NCBI GenBank assembly: GCA_021784755.1
Contig: JAJYHM010000021.1
Location: 1 to 46,839 of the forward strand
Length of the DNA: 46,839 nucleotides
DNA from: Pseudomonadota bacterium
GTDB taxonomy: Bacteria > Pseudomonadota > Gammaproteobacteria > Acidiferrobacterales > Acidiferrobacteraceae
Direction of reading: 5' to 3'
A program made the translations under genes and the position numbers. Position 1 is the first letter of the stretch. The number at the start of each line of letters is the position of its first letter. Positions 1 to 9,245 of this stretch are shown piece by piece. The notes under the pieces were generated by a model that ran no database searches, was not told where the DNA came from, and was given only the letters and a program-made list of their open reading frames with translations.

Positions 1-2
1 TT

Positions 3-248
3 ACGCCCACATCGGCCTCCTGGCTCAATATGGTCGAGCGCTTCTTTCGCGACATCACCACCGAACGATTGCGCCGGGGCGTCTTTCGCAGCGTCCCAGA
101 GCTCACGACGGCTATCGAGGAGTACATTGCCGTGCATAACGAGAATCCCAAGCCCTTCATCTGGACCGCCAAGGCCGGGGATATCCTCCAGAAGGTGATC
201 CGGGCCAACCGGCGCTTAAGTTCCAAACAGAATGAAGCACTACACTAG
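3..248 (+). mobile_element. IS630-family transposase, C-terminal part (cut by window edge)
   Basis: The reading frame is open from base 3, so the gene starts before the window. The visible 81 residues contain the SWLNMVERFF block and the NPKPFIWTAKA block near the C-terminus that are characteristic of IS630/Tc1-type DDE transposases; the last catalytic acidic residue is expected in the first of these blocks. The TAG stop at 246-248 overlaps the TAG stop of the convergent capD-like gene by 2 bp. The element therefore abuts that gene directly and may have replaced its original 3' flank. I see no clear terminal inverted repeat after the stop. Whether the element is intact cannot be judged from this window. 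Confidence 0.85.
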
Positions 249-2128
249 GAGCTACCGCGCACCCGCGCGGGTTCAGTCGCGGGCGGCGCATCCATGCCAA
301 TCATCCCTCTGAGCGCCGCCGCCAAGGCCTCCTCATCGTCCCGCACACAGAGATCGCGCAACTGATCCAGGCCCTGCGCAAAACGTATCGGATCGGCACA
401 AGTGCCGGCGGTGAGGCGAATCTTCGGATGCGCCGTCGCAAGCAACGCCTCATCGGCGTAGAACAGCTCCTCGTAGAGCTTCTCGCCGGGCCGCAAGCCC
501 GTGTAGGTGATGGCGATGTCCTGCCCGGGGCGCTTGCCCGATAAAAGGATCAACTGCTCGGCAAGATAAGAGATGCGCACGGGTTCGCCCATATCCAACA
601 CGAAAATCTCGCCGCCTGCGCCGATGACGCTCGACTGTAAAATAAGGCCGCAGGCCTCCGGGATCGTCATGAAGTAGCGGGTGATGTCGGGATGTGTGAC
701 CGTGACCGGGCCGCCTGCTGCGATTTGCGCCTTGAAGAGCGGGATGACACTGCCGGCAGATCCCAAGACATTACCAAACCGCACAGTGAGGAAACGCGTC
801 TTCGAGCGCGCATTCAGTTCCTGGCAGAGGATCTCCGCGACGCGCTTCGTGGCGCCCATCACATTGGATGGGTTGACCGCCTTGTCGGTTGATATCAGCA
901 AAAAGGTGCCGCAGCCGTGCCGGTCGGCGGCCTGCGCCAAAGTCTCGGTGCCGAAGACGTTGTTCCTGACGGCCGCCCGGCTCTGCGCCTCCAGCATCGG
1001 CACATGCTTGTAGGCCGCCGCATGAAAAATGATGTCCGGGCGTTCGCGCGCGAGGACTCGGTCTACAAGCAAGCGGTCGCGCACATCCCCCAACACGGGC
1101 CGCACCACGAGGTCCGGATAATCGCGTTTGAGCTCGAGTTCGATGCTGTAGAGGTTGTACTCGCTACGCTCGAAGAGGACCAGTGTGCGCGGTTTCAAGC
1201 CGGCGATCTGCCGGCACAATTCCGACCCTATGGAGCCGCCGGCGCCCGATACCAGCACCGCCTTGCCCCCCACGCCACGACTGATCTCCTCTTGCTGCAA
1301 AAGGACCGGCTCGCGGCCCAGGAGATCGTCGATACGGACCTCGCGCAACTCCTGGATATTGACCTGGCCATCGACCAGGCTCTGGAGTCCGGGAAGAATG
1401 CGAAACGGGCGACCGCTGCGTTCGCAGAGCTCGACCAACCGGCGCATGCGGCTCGCCTTGGCCTCGGTGACGGCGATGAACAGGATGTCGGCCTCCAGGC
1501 GCGCGGCGACCTCCGGCAGCTGTCCGCAGTCGGCCACCACCGGCACTCCATGGATCTCCTGGCCGATACGCCGCGGGTTGTCATCGACGAAGGCCACGGG
1601 ACGAAAGCCCACGTCGGACCCGCGCAAGAGGTCGCGGACCAGCATCTCGCCCGCGCGTCCGGCGCCCACGATGACCGCCTTTTTCCCCGCCACCTGGTAG
1701 AGGCCCCGGTCCTTGAAAAATCGGTAGAAGAACCGCGGGCCACCCAGGAGCATAGTGAGGAGCAGTCCGTCGAGCACGAACACCGAGCGCGGCACTTGCG
1801 CAAGGCGCACCCAGAGGAATAACACGAAGGCGCAGACGGTGACGCCGACGATGATGGCCTTGAATATGCGCAGCAGATCCGGGACCGAAGCGAAACGCCA
1901 GAGGCCGCGATAAAGCCCCATGGCCCAAAACACCACGCCTTGCACGATGAGCACGGGCACGAGCAGGCGCAGACTCTGATGCCAGAAAGTGCGTGGCACA
2001 TAGCCCATATTGAAGCGCAGCCAGTAGGCCCCAAGCCACGCCAAGGCGATGGCCACGAGATCGTGCCCCACGACCGCCCAGCGCCCGAGCGGCGCCTTAA
2101 CGCGCGGCCTTGCCCGAAGCTTGCCCAT
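245..2128 (-). CDS. Membrane-bound nucleotide-sugar 4,6-dehydratase (WbpM/CapD/FlaA1 family)
   Basis: A 627-residue protein, the usual length of the long, membrane-anchored WbpM-type enzymes. Residues about 20-140 form four hydrophobic helices. A CoA-binding-like Rossmann segment follows (VIVGAGRAGE), then the catalytic SDR domain beginning at LVSGAGGSIGSEL. The active-site region reads STDKAVNPSNVMGATK, with Met in place of the usual SDR Tyr, as is normal for this subfamily. Members convert UDP-GlcNAc to the 4-keto-6-deoxy sugar that is the precursor of QuiNAc/FucNAc-type O-antigen sugars. It is the last gene of the polysaccharide cluster. Its ATG overlaps the preceding phosphoglycosyltransferase gene by 32 bp, which suggests translational coupling. 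The exact sugar product is inference. Confidence 0.9.
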   Translation of the reverse strand: MGKLRARPRVKAPLGRWAVVGHDLVAIALAWLGAYWLRFNMGYVPRTFWHQSLRLLVPVLIVQGVVFWAMGLYRGLWRFASVPDLLRIFKAIIVGVTVCAFVLFLWVRLAQVPRSVFVLDGLLLTMLLGGPRFFYRFFKDRGLYQVAGKKAVIVGAGRAGEMLVRDLLRGSDVGFRPVAFVDDNPRRIGQEIHGVPVVADCGQLPEVAARLEADILFIAVTEAKASRMRRLVELCERSGRPFRILPGLQSLVDGQVNIQELREVRIDDLLGREPVLLQQEEISRGVGGKAVLVSGAGGSIGSELCRQIAGLKPRTLVLFERSEYNLYSIELELKRDYPDLVVRPVLGDVRDRLLVDRVLARERPDIIFHAAAYKHVPMLEAQSRAAVRNNVFGTETLAQAADRHGCGTFLLISTDKAVNPSNVMGATKRVAEILCQELNARSKTRFLTVRFGNVLGSAGSVIPLFKAQIAAGGPVTVTHPDITRYFMTIPEACGLILQSSVIGAGGEIFVLDMGEPVRISYLAEQLILLSGKRPGQDIAITYTGLRPGEKLYEELFYADEALLATAHPKIRLTAGTCADPIRFAQGLDQLRDLCVRDDEEALAAALRGMIGMDAPPATEPARVRGSS

Positions 2129-3134
2129 GACCCTCCCATCGCCGGACCAGGGCGGCCAGTACGCCGTACAGAGCCGCCAAAGCCGCGATTATAGCCCATT
2201 GCGCCGCCACGGACGCGCCGACCGCGCCATACGCGCCCAGTCCGCATATGGCCATCAAGGCGTACTCGGCCAGGACCGTCTGCCGGTGCGAAAATCCCGC
2301 ACGGACCACGCGCTGGTAGTAGTGCTCGCGGTGTGCGTGGCTCAAACGCTCGCCGCGCGCCGCCCTCTTTAAGAGCGTCACGGTCGCATCGACCAGGAAG
2401 GGGGAGAAGGCCACGAGCCCCACCCACAGCGGGAAATCCCCGCGGGCGCTTCCCACCAAGATCAGGATGCCGGCCAAAAATCCGAGCACGGTCGCGCCGA
2501 CATCCCCCATAAACAGGCGCGCGGGCGGAAAATTGCTCACGGTAAAGCCGAAGGCCGCCGACGCCACGGCAAGCGTCACCTCCGCGAAGGCCGGATCGTG
2601 GGCCCGATGGCCAAGTAAGGAGAGCGTCCCGAAACCGAAAACCGCCATGCCTCCCGCGAACCCATCCATGCCGTCCATGAAGTTGTAGAGATTGATCCAC
2701 CAGACAAGAAAGATTGCGACGAACGGGATCGCAAGCGGGCTTGCCATCACCGCATCGACGCCCGGCAGCCAGCCCCGCGCTTGGGGCGCCAATAGCGCGG
2801 CCACGGCCAGCGCCGCCGCGGCATGCACGATAAGCCGCAGGCGCGGGCTCAAACCCCGGCGATCGTCATACCACGATAAAAGCGCGATCGCGCAGAGTGC
2901 CCCCATGATGACCGCAAGCGCGGGAGACGGGGTCCAGGGCTCCCCAAGGGACGCCACCATCGCCCCACCGAGGATCGCAAGACCCCCAGTGCGCGGCACA
3001 GGTTGAGCGTGCAAGGACCGCTCGTTGGGGATATCCAGGATCCGCCAGGGATTGCGGGGATGAGCGAGGAGTCGCGCCCCGACCCACGCCACCAGGGCGC
3101 CTGCGGCATCCATCAAGAACGGTCGCAGGCTCAC
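2097..3134 (-). CDS. Undecaprenyl-phosphate sugar-1-phosphate transferase (WecA/WbpL-like, GT4 family)
   Basis: A polytopic membrane protein of the MraY/WecA superfamily, about 345 residues and about ten hydrophobic segments. Family motifs visible are RSLHAQPVPRTGG near the N-terminus, the DDRRG loop, NFMDGMDGFAGG (Mg-binding Asp cluster) and FMGDVGAT. The enzyme transfers a HexNAc-1-phosphate from UDP-sugar to the lipid carrier at the inner membrane and so starts O-antigen or repeat-unit synthesis. I chose the GTG at 3134 because it overlaps the upstream TGA as GTGA, the junction type repeated in this operon; a longer frame starting at 3212 would intrude into the upstream gene. Pairing with a WbpM-type dehydratase suggests a WbpL-like substrate (FucNAc/QuiNAc), which is inference. 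Confidence 0.88.
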   Translation of the reverse strand: MSLRPFLMDAAGALVAWVGARLLAHPRNPWRILDIPNERSLHAQPVPRTGGLAILGGAMVASLGEPWTPSPALAVIMGALCAIALLSWYDDRRGLSPRLRLIVHAAAALAVAALLAPQARGWLPGVDAVMASPLAIPFVAIFLVWWINLYNFMDGMDGFAGGMAVFGFGTLSLLGHRAHDPAFAEVTLAVASAAFGFTVSNFPPARLFMGDVGATVLGFLAGILILVGSARGDFPLWVGLVAFSPFLVDATVTLLKRAARGERLSHAHREHYYQRVVRAGFSHRQTVLAEYALMAICGLGAYGAVGASVAAQWAIIAALAALYGVLAALVRRWEGHGQASGKAAR

Positions 3135-3874
3135 GCGCGCCCCCGCAGCCGCGCGCGCAGCTGTCGATACGTCGGTGATCGGAAAAATCGCAACGCGCTT
3201 TGCACATGCCAAAGGAAATACCGCGGCCGCCGACGGGATGTACGTTGTCCGTCATGGATGATGACGGCATCGGAGGCCACGGCCACGCGCAGGCCCGCGA
3301 TCCTGAGACGACAACAAAGCTCGCAATCTTCGTAGTAGAGGTGGTAGGCCGGGTCGAATCCCCCCACCGCCCGAAAGGTCGTGGTGCGAAACGCCATGAA
3401 CATGCCCGCCACCCAGTCCACCGCCTCATCGGCCGCCTGCGGGCGCGCGATCAAGCGGCGCAGTGCGTTCAAGGGCGTGGGCAGTCGTCGGCGGCTGTCT
3501 TGCGCCTCCCCCCGGCTTCCGACAACGACCGGTGCCGCCACCCCCACATCCGGCTCATCGAGGAGTACGGCGAGCGACGCAAAAGGATCGCTCGTCAAAC
3601 GCACGTCGGGGTTCACGACGCAGAAGACATCGGCGTCGATGATGGCGGCGGCCGCATTGTGGTTGGCGCCGAAACCGCGGGGGGCGGCATTGCGCACCAC
3701 CGACACCGGAAACGGATAGCTAAGATCGGGCAGGACCTCGGGCTTGTTGATAGTGAGCACGACCTGCACCGGCGTGCGGCAAAACCGGGCAATGTCCGAC
3801 AAAAGATGCGTCACGAGCGCCCCCTGCCCGTGGCTCACAATCGAGACAGCGATACGCGGCGCCTCCTTCGTCAC
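3131..3874 (-). CDS. Family 2 glycosyltransferase
   Basis: A 247-residue GT-A fold protein. The N-terminus has the GT2 nucleotide-binding strand (IAVSIVSHGQG), the metal-binding region reads FCVVNPDVRL, and a GGFDPAYHLYYEDCELCCRL block matches the C-terminal acidic motif of rhamnosyl/dTDP-sugar GT2 enzymes, where the ED pair lies near the acceptor site. No membrane helix is evident, so it is probably a peripheral inner-membrane enzyme that extends the lipid-linked repeat unit. The GTG at 3874 overlaps the TGA of the upstream epimerase gene (GTGA), and the stop overlaps the next gene in the same way. Donor and acceptor cannot be told from the sequence. Confidence 0.87.
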   Translation of the reverse strand: MTKEAPRIAVSIVSHGQGALVTHLLSDIARFCRTPVQVVLTINKPEVLPDLSYPFPVSVVRNAAPRGFGANHNAAAAIIDADVFCVVNPDVRLTSDPFASLAVLLDEPDVGVAAPVVVGSRGEAQDSRRRLPTPLNALRRLIARPQAADEAVDWVAGMFMAFRTTTFRAVGGFDPAYHLYYEDCELCCRLRIAGLRVAVASDAVIIHDGQRTSRRRPRYFLWHVQSALRFFRSPTYRQLRARLRGRA

Positions 3875-4779
3875 GGAGTCCCCCCGCCGGCGCGCCCGGC
3901 GTCCGCCATCTCCGCCACCGCCTGTGTCAGCGTGTAGCGCGGGACCATACCCAGCATCCCCCATACGCTGTCATCGGTACTCACACACGACTCGAGCAAG
4001 GGCGCAAGGGCGCGCGTGTCCCAGGGGCACGAGCGCCCCGTCCAGCGCGTCACCGCATCCCCGAACCGCGCGAGCGCCGTCACCGCGCCTGCCGGCAGCG
4101 CCGAACGTGCCGGGGGCCGTTGGAGCCCGATACGCAGGGCATCGTAGATCTCGCGCGCGGTATAGGGCGTCCCATCAGTCACGGTGTAGGTGACGTTGGA
4201 CGCTTGCCGCGGCACGAGCGCAACCAACACGCGCACGAGATCATCGCGGTGCACGAGACTGCGTCGCGCAAGCCCGCGGGGGATCGGCAAGGACCACGGA
4301 TGATCCGCAAGGCGCAGGAGGCGGTCCAGGTTGCCGCGCATGCCCGGACCATACACGAGTGCCGGGCGCACAATCGCACACGACGGCAGTCCCGCGGCAC
4401 GCACCAGTTCCTCGGCGGCGCGACGGCTATCGCCGTACTCATCCTGCGCACACTCGGCCTTGATACTGCTCACGAACACAAACCGCGTGACACCCGCGGC
4501 CCGCGCCTCGGCCAGTAGGGCACGGGTGCCCTCGACGGTGACTGCCCGGTGATCCGCGCCCGATGCACGTGTGTGGGCGACGCCCGCTAAGTGGATGACC
4601 GCATCACAATCGACGCAAACGCCAGCCAGCGACGCAGGTCGCGTTAGATCGGCCTGCCGCCAGTCGGCCAAGGGCCCGACGCCGCGCCCCAGGCCGCGCA
4701 CCCCGTATCCGGCGGCCTCGAGGGCCGGCACAAGGGCCACCCCGATGAAGCCCAGGGCCCCGGTCACGAGGACGCGCAC
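3871..4779 (-). CDS. NAD-dependent sugar epimerase/reductase (extended SDR) with YxxxR in place of YxxxK
   Basis: A 302-residue extended short-chain dehydrogenase. The N-terminal Rossmann motif is TGALGFIG, followed by the HLAGVAH strand, a SSIKAE strand and a C-terminal substrate domain. Its position next to a WbpL/WbpM-like pair suggests a 4-keto-sugar C4 reductase (WbpV-like) making UDP-QuiNAc or UDP-FucNAc; that assignment is inference. The catalytic site reads YGDSR, so the usual lysine of YxxxK is arginine (codon CGT, near 4423). I placed the start at GTG 4779 because GGGAGG lies just upstream at normal spacing, 10 bp after the flippase stop. The longer ATG frame from 4836 lies inside the preceding gene. 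Confidence 0.8.
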   Translation of the reverse strand: MRVLVTGALGFIGVALVPALEAAGYGVRGLGRGVGPLADWRQADLTRPASLAGVCVDCDAVIHLAGVAHTRASGADHRAVTVEGTRALLAEARAAGVTRFVFVSSIKAECAQDEYGDSRRAAEELVRAAGLPSCAIVRPALVYGPGMRGNLDRLLRLADHPWSLPIPRGLARRSLVHRDDLVRVLVALVPRQASNVTYTVTDGTPYTAREIYDALRIGLQRPPARSALPAGAVTALARFGDAVTRWTGRSCPWDTRALAPLLESCVSTDDSVWGMLGMVPRYTLTQAVAEMADAGRAGGGTP

Positions 4780-4789
4780 CAAGCCTCCC

Positions 4790-6574
4790 TCACGCGGACT
4801 TGGCGGCGAGCGGCCCCCGCGCCCGGAAAAAATCATAGCGGCGCGACAATTCCGTAAATGTCCCGCGCGCTGTGATGCGTCCGGCCTCGAGCAGCACGAC
4901 CTCGTCGCAGCAGGCCACGGTACTCAATCGATGCGCGATGACGATCATGGTCTTGGCGCCGGCCAGCGCATGGATGGCATCGGTCAGATCCGCCTCGGTG
5001 GGACCGTCAAGCGCGGCCGTGGCCTCGTCAAGCACCAGGATCGCGGGATCGTGGTACAAGGCGCGTGCGATCCCGAGGCGCTGGCGCTGCCCACCGGAGA
5101 GACGCACACCACGGTCGCCCACCTCGGTATCGATCCCTTCGGGAAGCTCGTCTATGAAGTCCGCCATCTGCGCAATCCTGATTGCGCGCATAACAGCCTT
5201 GCGGTCGATCTCCTCGCACGCCACGCCGAAAGCCACGTTCGCGGCGATAGTATCGTCGGCGAGATAGACCTGCTGAGGGACATAGCCGATCTGCCGCCGC
5301 CAGGCCTTCAAAGCCCCCGGACTCAAGGGGTTGCCATCCACGAGCACATCACCGCGCCCTTGCAAGAGACCGAGCAAGACGTCGGCGAGCGTAGTCTTGC
5401 CGGCCCCCGAGGGACCCACGAACGCCACCGACGAACCCTTCATGATCGTCAGGTCCACGGCATCCAGGGCCTGCTGCGCGCAGCCGGGATAAGAGTAGCT
5501 GAAGCCGCGCAAGGTGATCTCGCGGTCGAATATCAAGGGTGTATGCGTTTCGTCGTCCACTGACGCCCCGATCTCCTCGAGTGCGCCTGCGACGACGTCT
5601 ATGGTCGCCCGATTGAAGCGTATCGACATCGCCGCATTCAGCATCTTCGTGAGCGAGGGCATGAGCCGGAACACAGCCATCGCGTACATCGCCATGAGCG
5701 GGATGGCCGCCTGCGGCTCGCGCAGGACCCACTCTGCGTACAGAAGGATGCTGATCAAACCGCCGAAGGCCAGGCCTTCTATGGCAAGCCGCGGCATGTG
5801 GGCGGTTACCATCTGCGCCGCGCTCGCCTCGCTATAGCGGCGCGTGGCGTCCTCGTGCTGCAAGAGGAGCGGCCCCTGCCGATCCAGCACAGTGAGATCC
5901 TTGATCGCCGAAAGCCCGGTCGCCGCATGACGAAACATGGCAGTCAGTGCCTCCTGGCGCACCCGTCCGAGACGCTCGTTGCGGGCGCGCGTGGCGCGGA
6001 ATATTCCCAGAAAAGCGACCCCAAGCGCCCCGCCCACGCCGAGCGTAAGCCCTGGGCTCACCACGAGCAGTAGACTGAATACAGCAAGCGACACCACCGA
6101 CTCGCTCACGATCTGCAGACCCGGAAGTAACACACCCTCGGTCAGGACCGGGATCTCGCCCCGCACGTTTTTCAAAAGGTCGGTGCTATTGCGCGTCAAG
6201 TGGAAGGCATAGGGCGCCGCCACGTAGCCTGCCAACAAGCGATCGGCGAGATCCTTTTGCAGCCCATAGAGAAAGCCGAACTGGCGGCGATAGCCGCGTG
6301 ACACGACCAGGGCCTTGGTGCCCACGACCGCCAGCAGAAAAAGCGCGAGCGCCACCGCAAAGCCGCGTCCTGACGATACGCCCAGAAATCGATCCACGGA
6401 TTGCGTCACGGGCATGGCCATCACCCGCTCGGGATGCACAAGAAACATGGCCACCGGCAAGACGACCCCTACACCCAGCATCTCGAAGCCTGACGTGATC
6501 ACCATCCAACCGAAAATCCGGGCCGCCTCGCGCCGCTCGCGCGGACGCAAAAGACGCCAAAGTCTCGTTATCAT
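4790..6574 (-). CDS. ABC exporter, lipid-linked oligosaccharide flippase type (PglK/MsbA-like)
   Basis: A 594-residue half-transporter: a membrane domain of about six helices (residues about 15-310) fused to an ATPase domain. The ATPase shows Walker A GPSGAGKTT, a VPQQVYL Q-loop, signature LSGGQRQR, Walker B ILVLDEATAALD and the switch His in IVIAHRLS. Proteins of this architecture in polysaccharide clusters (PglK, Wzk) flip undecaprenyl-pyrophosphate-linked glycans across the inner membrane and can replace a Wzx flippase. No wzx, wzy or wzm/wzt gene appears in the window. It is transcribed between the broken manC and the epimerase gene. Confidence 0.85.
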   Translation of the reverse strand: MITRLWRLLRPRERREAARIFGWMVITSGFEMLGVGVVLPVAMFLVHPERVMAMPVTQSVDRFLGVSSGRGFAVALALFLLAVVGTKALVVSRGYRRQFGFLYGLQKDLADRLLAGYVAAPYAFHLTRNSTDLLKNVRGEIPVLTEGVLLPGLQIVSESVVSLAVFSLLLVVSPGLTLGVGGALGVAFLGIFRATRARNERLGRVRQEALTAMFRHAATGLSAIKDLTVLDRQGPLLLQHEDATRRYSEASAAQMVTAHMPRLAIEGLAFGGLISILLYAEWVLREPQAAIPLMAMYAMAVFRLMPSLTKMLNAAMSIRFNRATIDVVAGALEEIGASVDDETHTPLIFDREITLRGFSYSYPGCAQQALDAVDLTIMKGSSVAFVGPSGAGKTTLADVLLGLLQGRGDVLVDGNPLSPGALKAWRRQIGYVPQQVYLADDTIAANVAFGVACEEIDRKAVMRAIRIAQMADFIDELPEGIDTEVGDRGVRLSGGQRQRLGIARALYHDPAILVLDEATAALDGPTEADLTDAIHALAGAKTMIVIAHRLSTVACCDEVVLLEAGRITARGTFTELSRRYDFFRARGPLAAKSA

Positions 6575-6635
6575 CGTCTCCCCTCGGCCGACGCGATCCC
6601 TGCCATGGCCTCTTTGCTGGAATAAGGGCTCCGCC

Positions 6636-7267
6636 CTATCCGCCCACCGACGGCTCCATGCGCCGATAGATGTCCTCGAACCGAGTGATGTCGTCTTCTC
6701 CGAGATAACTCCCAGACTGCACCTCGATCATCTCAAGCGGTATCAGGCCCGGGTTCTCCAATCGGTGACGCACGCCCACCGGGATATAGGTCGATTGGTT
6801 CTCGGTGACCAAGAACTCCTCGTGATCTCGCACGACCCGCGCCGTGCCCTTGACCACAACCCAGTGCTCGGCGCGGTGGTGGTGCATCTGCAGCGATAGC
6901 GCGGCGCCCGGCCTCACCATGATGCGCTTGACCTGAAAGCGCGTGCCGCTATCCAAGCTTTCATAAAAGCCCCAGGGGCGCCATACACGACTTGGCGTGG
7001 TACATTCGCTGCGCGCCATCGCTCTAAGCCGCGAGACCCGCTCCTTCGCATCTCGCGCATCTGTTCGGCGATCAAAAAACGGTATTCGCTGTTGCTCACG
7101 ACCACGGGCGCGCCGAGATCGGAAAGCCCCTCCAGGCCCAGCACCGTCTCTTGCAGCAGACTGCGCGTCCCGAAAAGCGGCAGCAGTTGCTTGGGATGAT
7201 GATCGCGCGAGAGGCGCCAGAGCCTGCTGCCGCTTCCGCCACAAAGAATGACCGGATGAAGCTTCAT
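6636..7267 (-). pseudogene. manC: Remnant of mannose-1-phosphate guanylyltransferase / mannose-6-phosphate isomerase
   Basis: Two ends of a ManC-type protein lie next to each other in different frames. The 5' part (from ATG 7267) gives the pyrophosphorylase N-terminus PVILCGGSGSRLW and runs to about EYRFLIAEQMREM. The 3' part, joined near 7030-7040, gives the cupin end from RVWRPWGFYES through QMHHHRAEHWVVVKG to the stop at 6636. ManC proteins are normally about 470 residues; here about 75 N-terminal and 120 C-terminal residues survive, so about 270 central codons, including most of the GDP-mannose active site, are gone and the frame is broken. The sequence also reads SRLWRLSR where Pro is usual after the Trp. 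It lies 14 bp after hldD. The cupin part could still be translated alone, but I consider the gene dead. Confidence 0.85.
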
Positions 7268-7281
7268 GGTGGTGGTCTCCC

Positions 7282-8280
7282 TCACGACGACGAGCTTACG
7301 ACCAAAAGCCGCTCCACATAGCGCCCCACGCCCTGCTCGACGTCATACGCGGGCGCGGCGTAGCCCGCGGCGCGCAGGGCGCCCACATCCGCCTGTGTGA
7401 AGTTCTGATACTTGCCGGCCAGGGCCTCCGGAAACGGGATATAGGTAATGATCTCCCTTTTCACGAGCTCATCGCTCGCAAGCGGCTCTTCACCGTCGTG
7501 GCGCCGCAATGCATTCACGGTCGCTGCGGCCACCTCATTGAAGGTCTGCGCGCGACCGGTGCCTACATTATAGATGCCGCTCTCATTCTTGTGATCGAAG
7601 AAATGGAGATTGATCTTCACCACATCTTCCACCGACACGAAGTCGCGGCGCTGCTCACCGGGCGCATAGCCGCCGCTGGCGCCGAACAGGCGCACCTGAC
7701 CGGTCTGCCTGTATTGATGGAAAAAATGGTAGGCGACCGACGCCATGCGGCCCTTGTGTTGCTCGCGCGGTCCGTACACGTTGAAGTACCGGAACCCGAC
7801 TACCTGACAGGCAAGGCGCGCCTGTTGTCTCACGTACTGATCGAACAAAAACTTCGAGTAACCATAGACGTTCAACGGAGATTCGACATCGCGCACCTCG
7901 CGGAACACGCGGCCCGCGCCATAGACCGAGGCGGACGAGGCGTACAGGAACTGCGCGCCCTCGCGCTCGCAAAACGCAAGTAAGGTCTTCGAATACTCAA
8001 AATTATTGCGCATCATGTAGAGACCGTCGTGGTTCATGGTGTCTGAACACGCGCCCTCATGAAATATCGCCTCGACACGGCCTGCATAGGCACCCTTCTC
8101 GATATCCGACAAGAAATCCCGCTTGTCCCGATAATCGGCAATCTCGCAATCGGTGAGATTCAGAAACTTGTCGCCGTGCTCCAGATTGTCGACGACGACG
8201 ATGTCGTGCCGACCGCGCTCATTCAATCCCTTGACGATGTTGGAGCCTATGAAGCCAGCCCCGCCTGTGACTACGATCAT
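7282..8280 (-). CDS. hldD: ADP-L-glycero-D-manno-heptose 6-epimerase
   Basis: A 332-residue extended SDR enzyme that converts ADP-D-glycero- to ADP-L-glycero-D-manno-heptose in the cytoplasm, the last step in making the LPS inner-core heptose donor. It begins [14 protein letters not shown] (NAD(P)-binding motif) and carries the family blocks [18 protein letters not shown] and the catalytic YGYSK. Length and sequence match the HldD/RfaD family throughout. The ATG overlaps the TGA of hldA, so the kinase and epimerase are coupled. Confidence 0.95.
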   Translation of the reverse strand: MIVVTGGAGFIGSNIVKGLNERGRHDIVVVDNLEHGDKFLNLTDCEIADYRDKRDFLSDIEKGAYAGRVEAIFHEGACSDTMNHDGLYMMRNNFEYSKTLLAFCEREGAQFLYASSASVYGAGRVFREVRDVESPLNVYGYSKFLFDQYVRQQARLACQVVGFRYFNVYGPREQHKGRMASVAYHFFHQYRQTGQVRLFGASGGYAPGEQRRDFVSVEDVVKINLHFFDHKNESGIYNVGTGRAQTFNEVAAATVNALRRHDGEEPLASDELVKREIITYIPFPEALAGKYQNFTQADVGALRAAGYAAPAYDVEQGVGRYVERLLVVSSSS

Positions 8281-9245
8281 GCTCCATCCTCCAAAGCCAA
8301 GGCTCGCGAGAGCTCCTCGCGCGGCACAGCCACTGCCCCCAAATGCCCGACTACGATACCGGCCGCGGCGTTGGCGATGTGTATGGCCTGAAGCAGGCTC
8401 GCTTGCGCGGCCAGCGCCGCGCCCACCATCGCAATCACCGTGTCGCCCGCCCCGGTCACATCGTAGACCTCATGGGCCTTTGCCGGCACATGGGTACGCG
8501 GCCCGTTGCGCTCGAATAATGTCATGCCCTCCTCGCTGCGCGTGACGAGCAAGGCCTCCAGCGCCAGTTCTTCGATCAGGCCGCGCGCCTTGCGTTCGAG
8601 GCCATCCTCGTCCTGGAAGCGCCCCGCCACCTGCTCGAACTCCTTGCGGTTGGGTGTGATGAGGGTGGCGCCGCGATAAGGACTGTAATCGTCGCCCTTG
8701 GGATCGACCACCACCGGCAGGCCCGCCTTGCGGCCGAAAGCGACGATATCACGCACATGATTCAGCCCCCCCTTTCCATAGTCGGACACGATCACGGCCC
8801 CGGCATCGCTCAAGCCTTCCTTGTAAGCGGCGACCAGATCGCGGCAACCGTCGGGGGTGGCCTGGGTCTCGAAATCGATACGAATCAGCTGCTGGTTGCG
8901 CGACACGACGCGCAGCTTCACAGTGGTGTTGACCAGGGGGTCGCGGACCAGGCGATGCGCGACCCCGCAGGCGCCGAGCAGAGTCGCAAGCGAATCCGCC
9001 GCGGCGTCGTCACCGCAGAGCCCGATGAGGGCGCAGTGAGCGCCCAGCCCCGCGATATTCTGGGCCACATTGGCGGCCCCGCCCGGGCGCTCCTCGGCGC
9101 GCCCCACCGCCACCACCGGCACCGGGGCCTCGGGCGAGATACGCTCCACGCCCCCGTACCAATAGCGGTCCAGCATCACGTCGCCTACCACCGTTACCCG
9201 CGCGCGGGTCATGCGGCCCAAGACCGCCGAAAGGGAATTCGTCAC
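8277..9245 (-). CDS. hldA: D-glycero-beta-D-manno-heptose-7-phosphate kinase (kinase domain only)
   Basis: A 322-residue PfkB-family kinase that adds the C1 phosphate to heptose-7-phosphate in ADP-heptose synthesis. Visible are the N-terminal [11 protein letters not shown] block, the glycine-rich GGAANVAQN segment, a [17 protein letters not shown] block and the C-terminal PfkB signature DVTGAGDTV with its catalytic Asp. Many enterobacteria carry a bifunctional HldE of about 475 residues. Here the adenylyltransferase half is absent, so the split HldA type applies and an hldC-type partner should be elsewhere in the genome. The start overlaps the pyrF stop and the stop overlaps hldD. Confidence 0.93.
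   Translation of the reverse strand: MTNSLSAVLGRMTRARVTVVGDVMLDRYWYGGVERISPEAPVPVVAVGRAEERPGGAANVAQNIAGLGAHCALIGLCGDDAAADSLATLLGACGVAHRLVRDPLVNTTVKLRVVSRNQQLIRIDFETQATPDGCRDLVAAYKEGLSDAGAVIVSDYGKGGLNHVRDIVAFGRKAGLPVVVDPKGDDYSPYRGATLITPNRKEFEQVAGRFQDEDGLERKARGLIEELALEALLVTRSEEGMTLFERNGPRTHVPAKAHEVYDVTGAGDTVIAMVGAALAAQASLLQAIHIANAAAGIVVGHLGAVAVPREELSRALALEDGA

Noticed and set aside
917-1822. 301-codon plus-strand frame
   Set aside because: It is antisense to the capD-like gene and shows no domain; it is a typical GC-rich shadow.
1228-2700. 490-codon minus-strand frame
   Set aside because: It overlaps the capD-like and GT4 genes in another frame, has shadow-like Arg/Ser/Trp composition and no family motifs.
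6636-7244. Standalone cupin-type mannose-6-phosphate isomerase gene
   Set aside because: The frame upstream of the cupin is not isomerase-like, and the ManC N-terminus lies directly before it in another frame, so an internal deletion explains it better.
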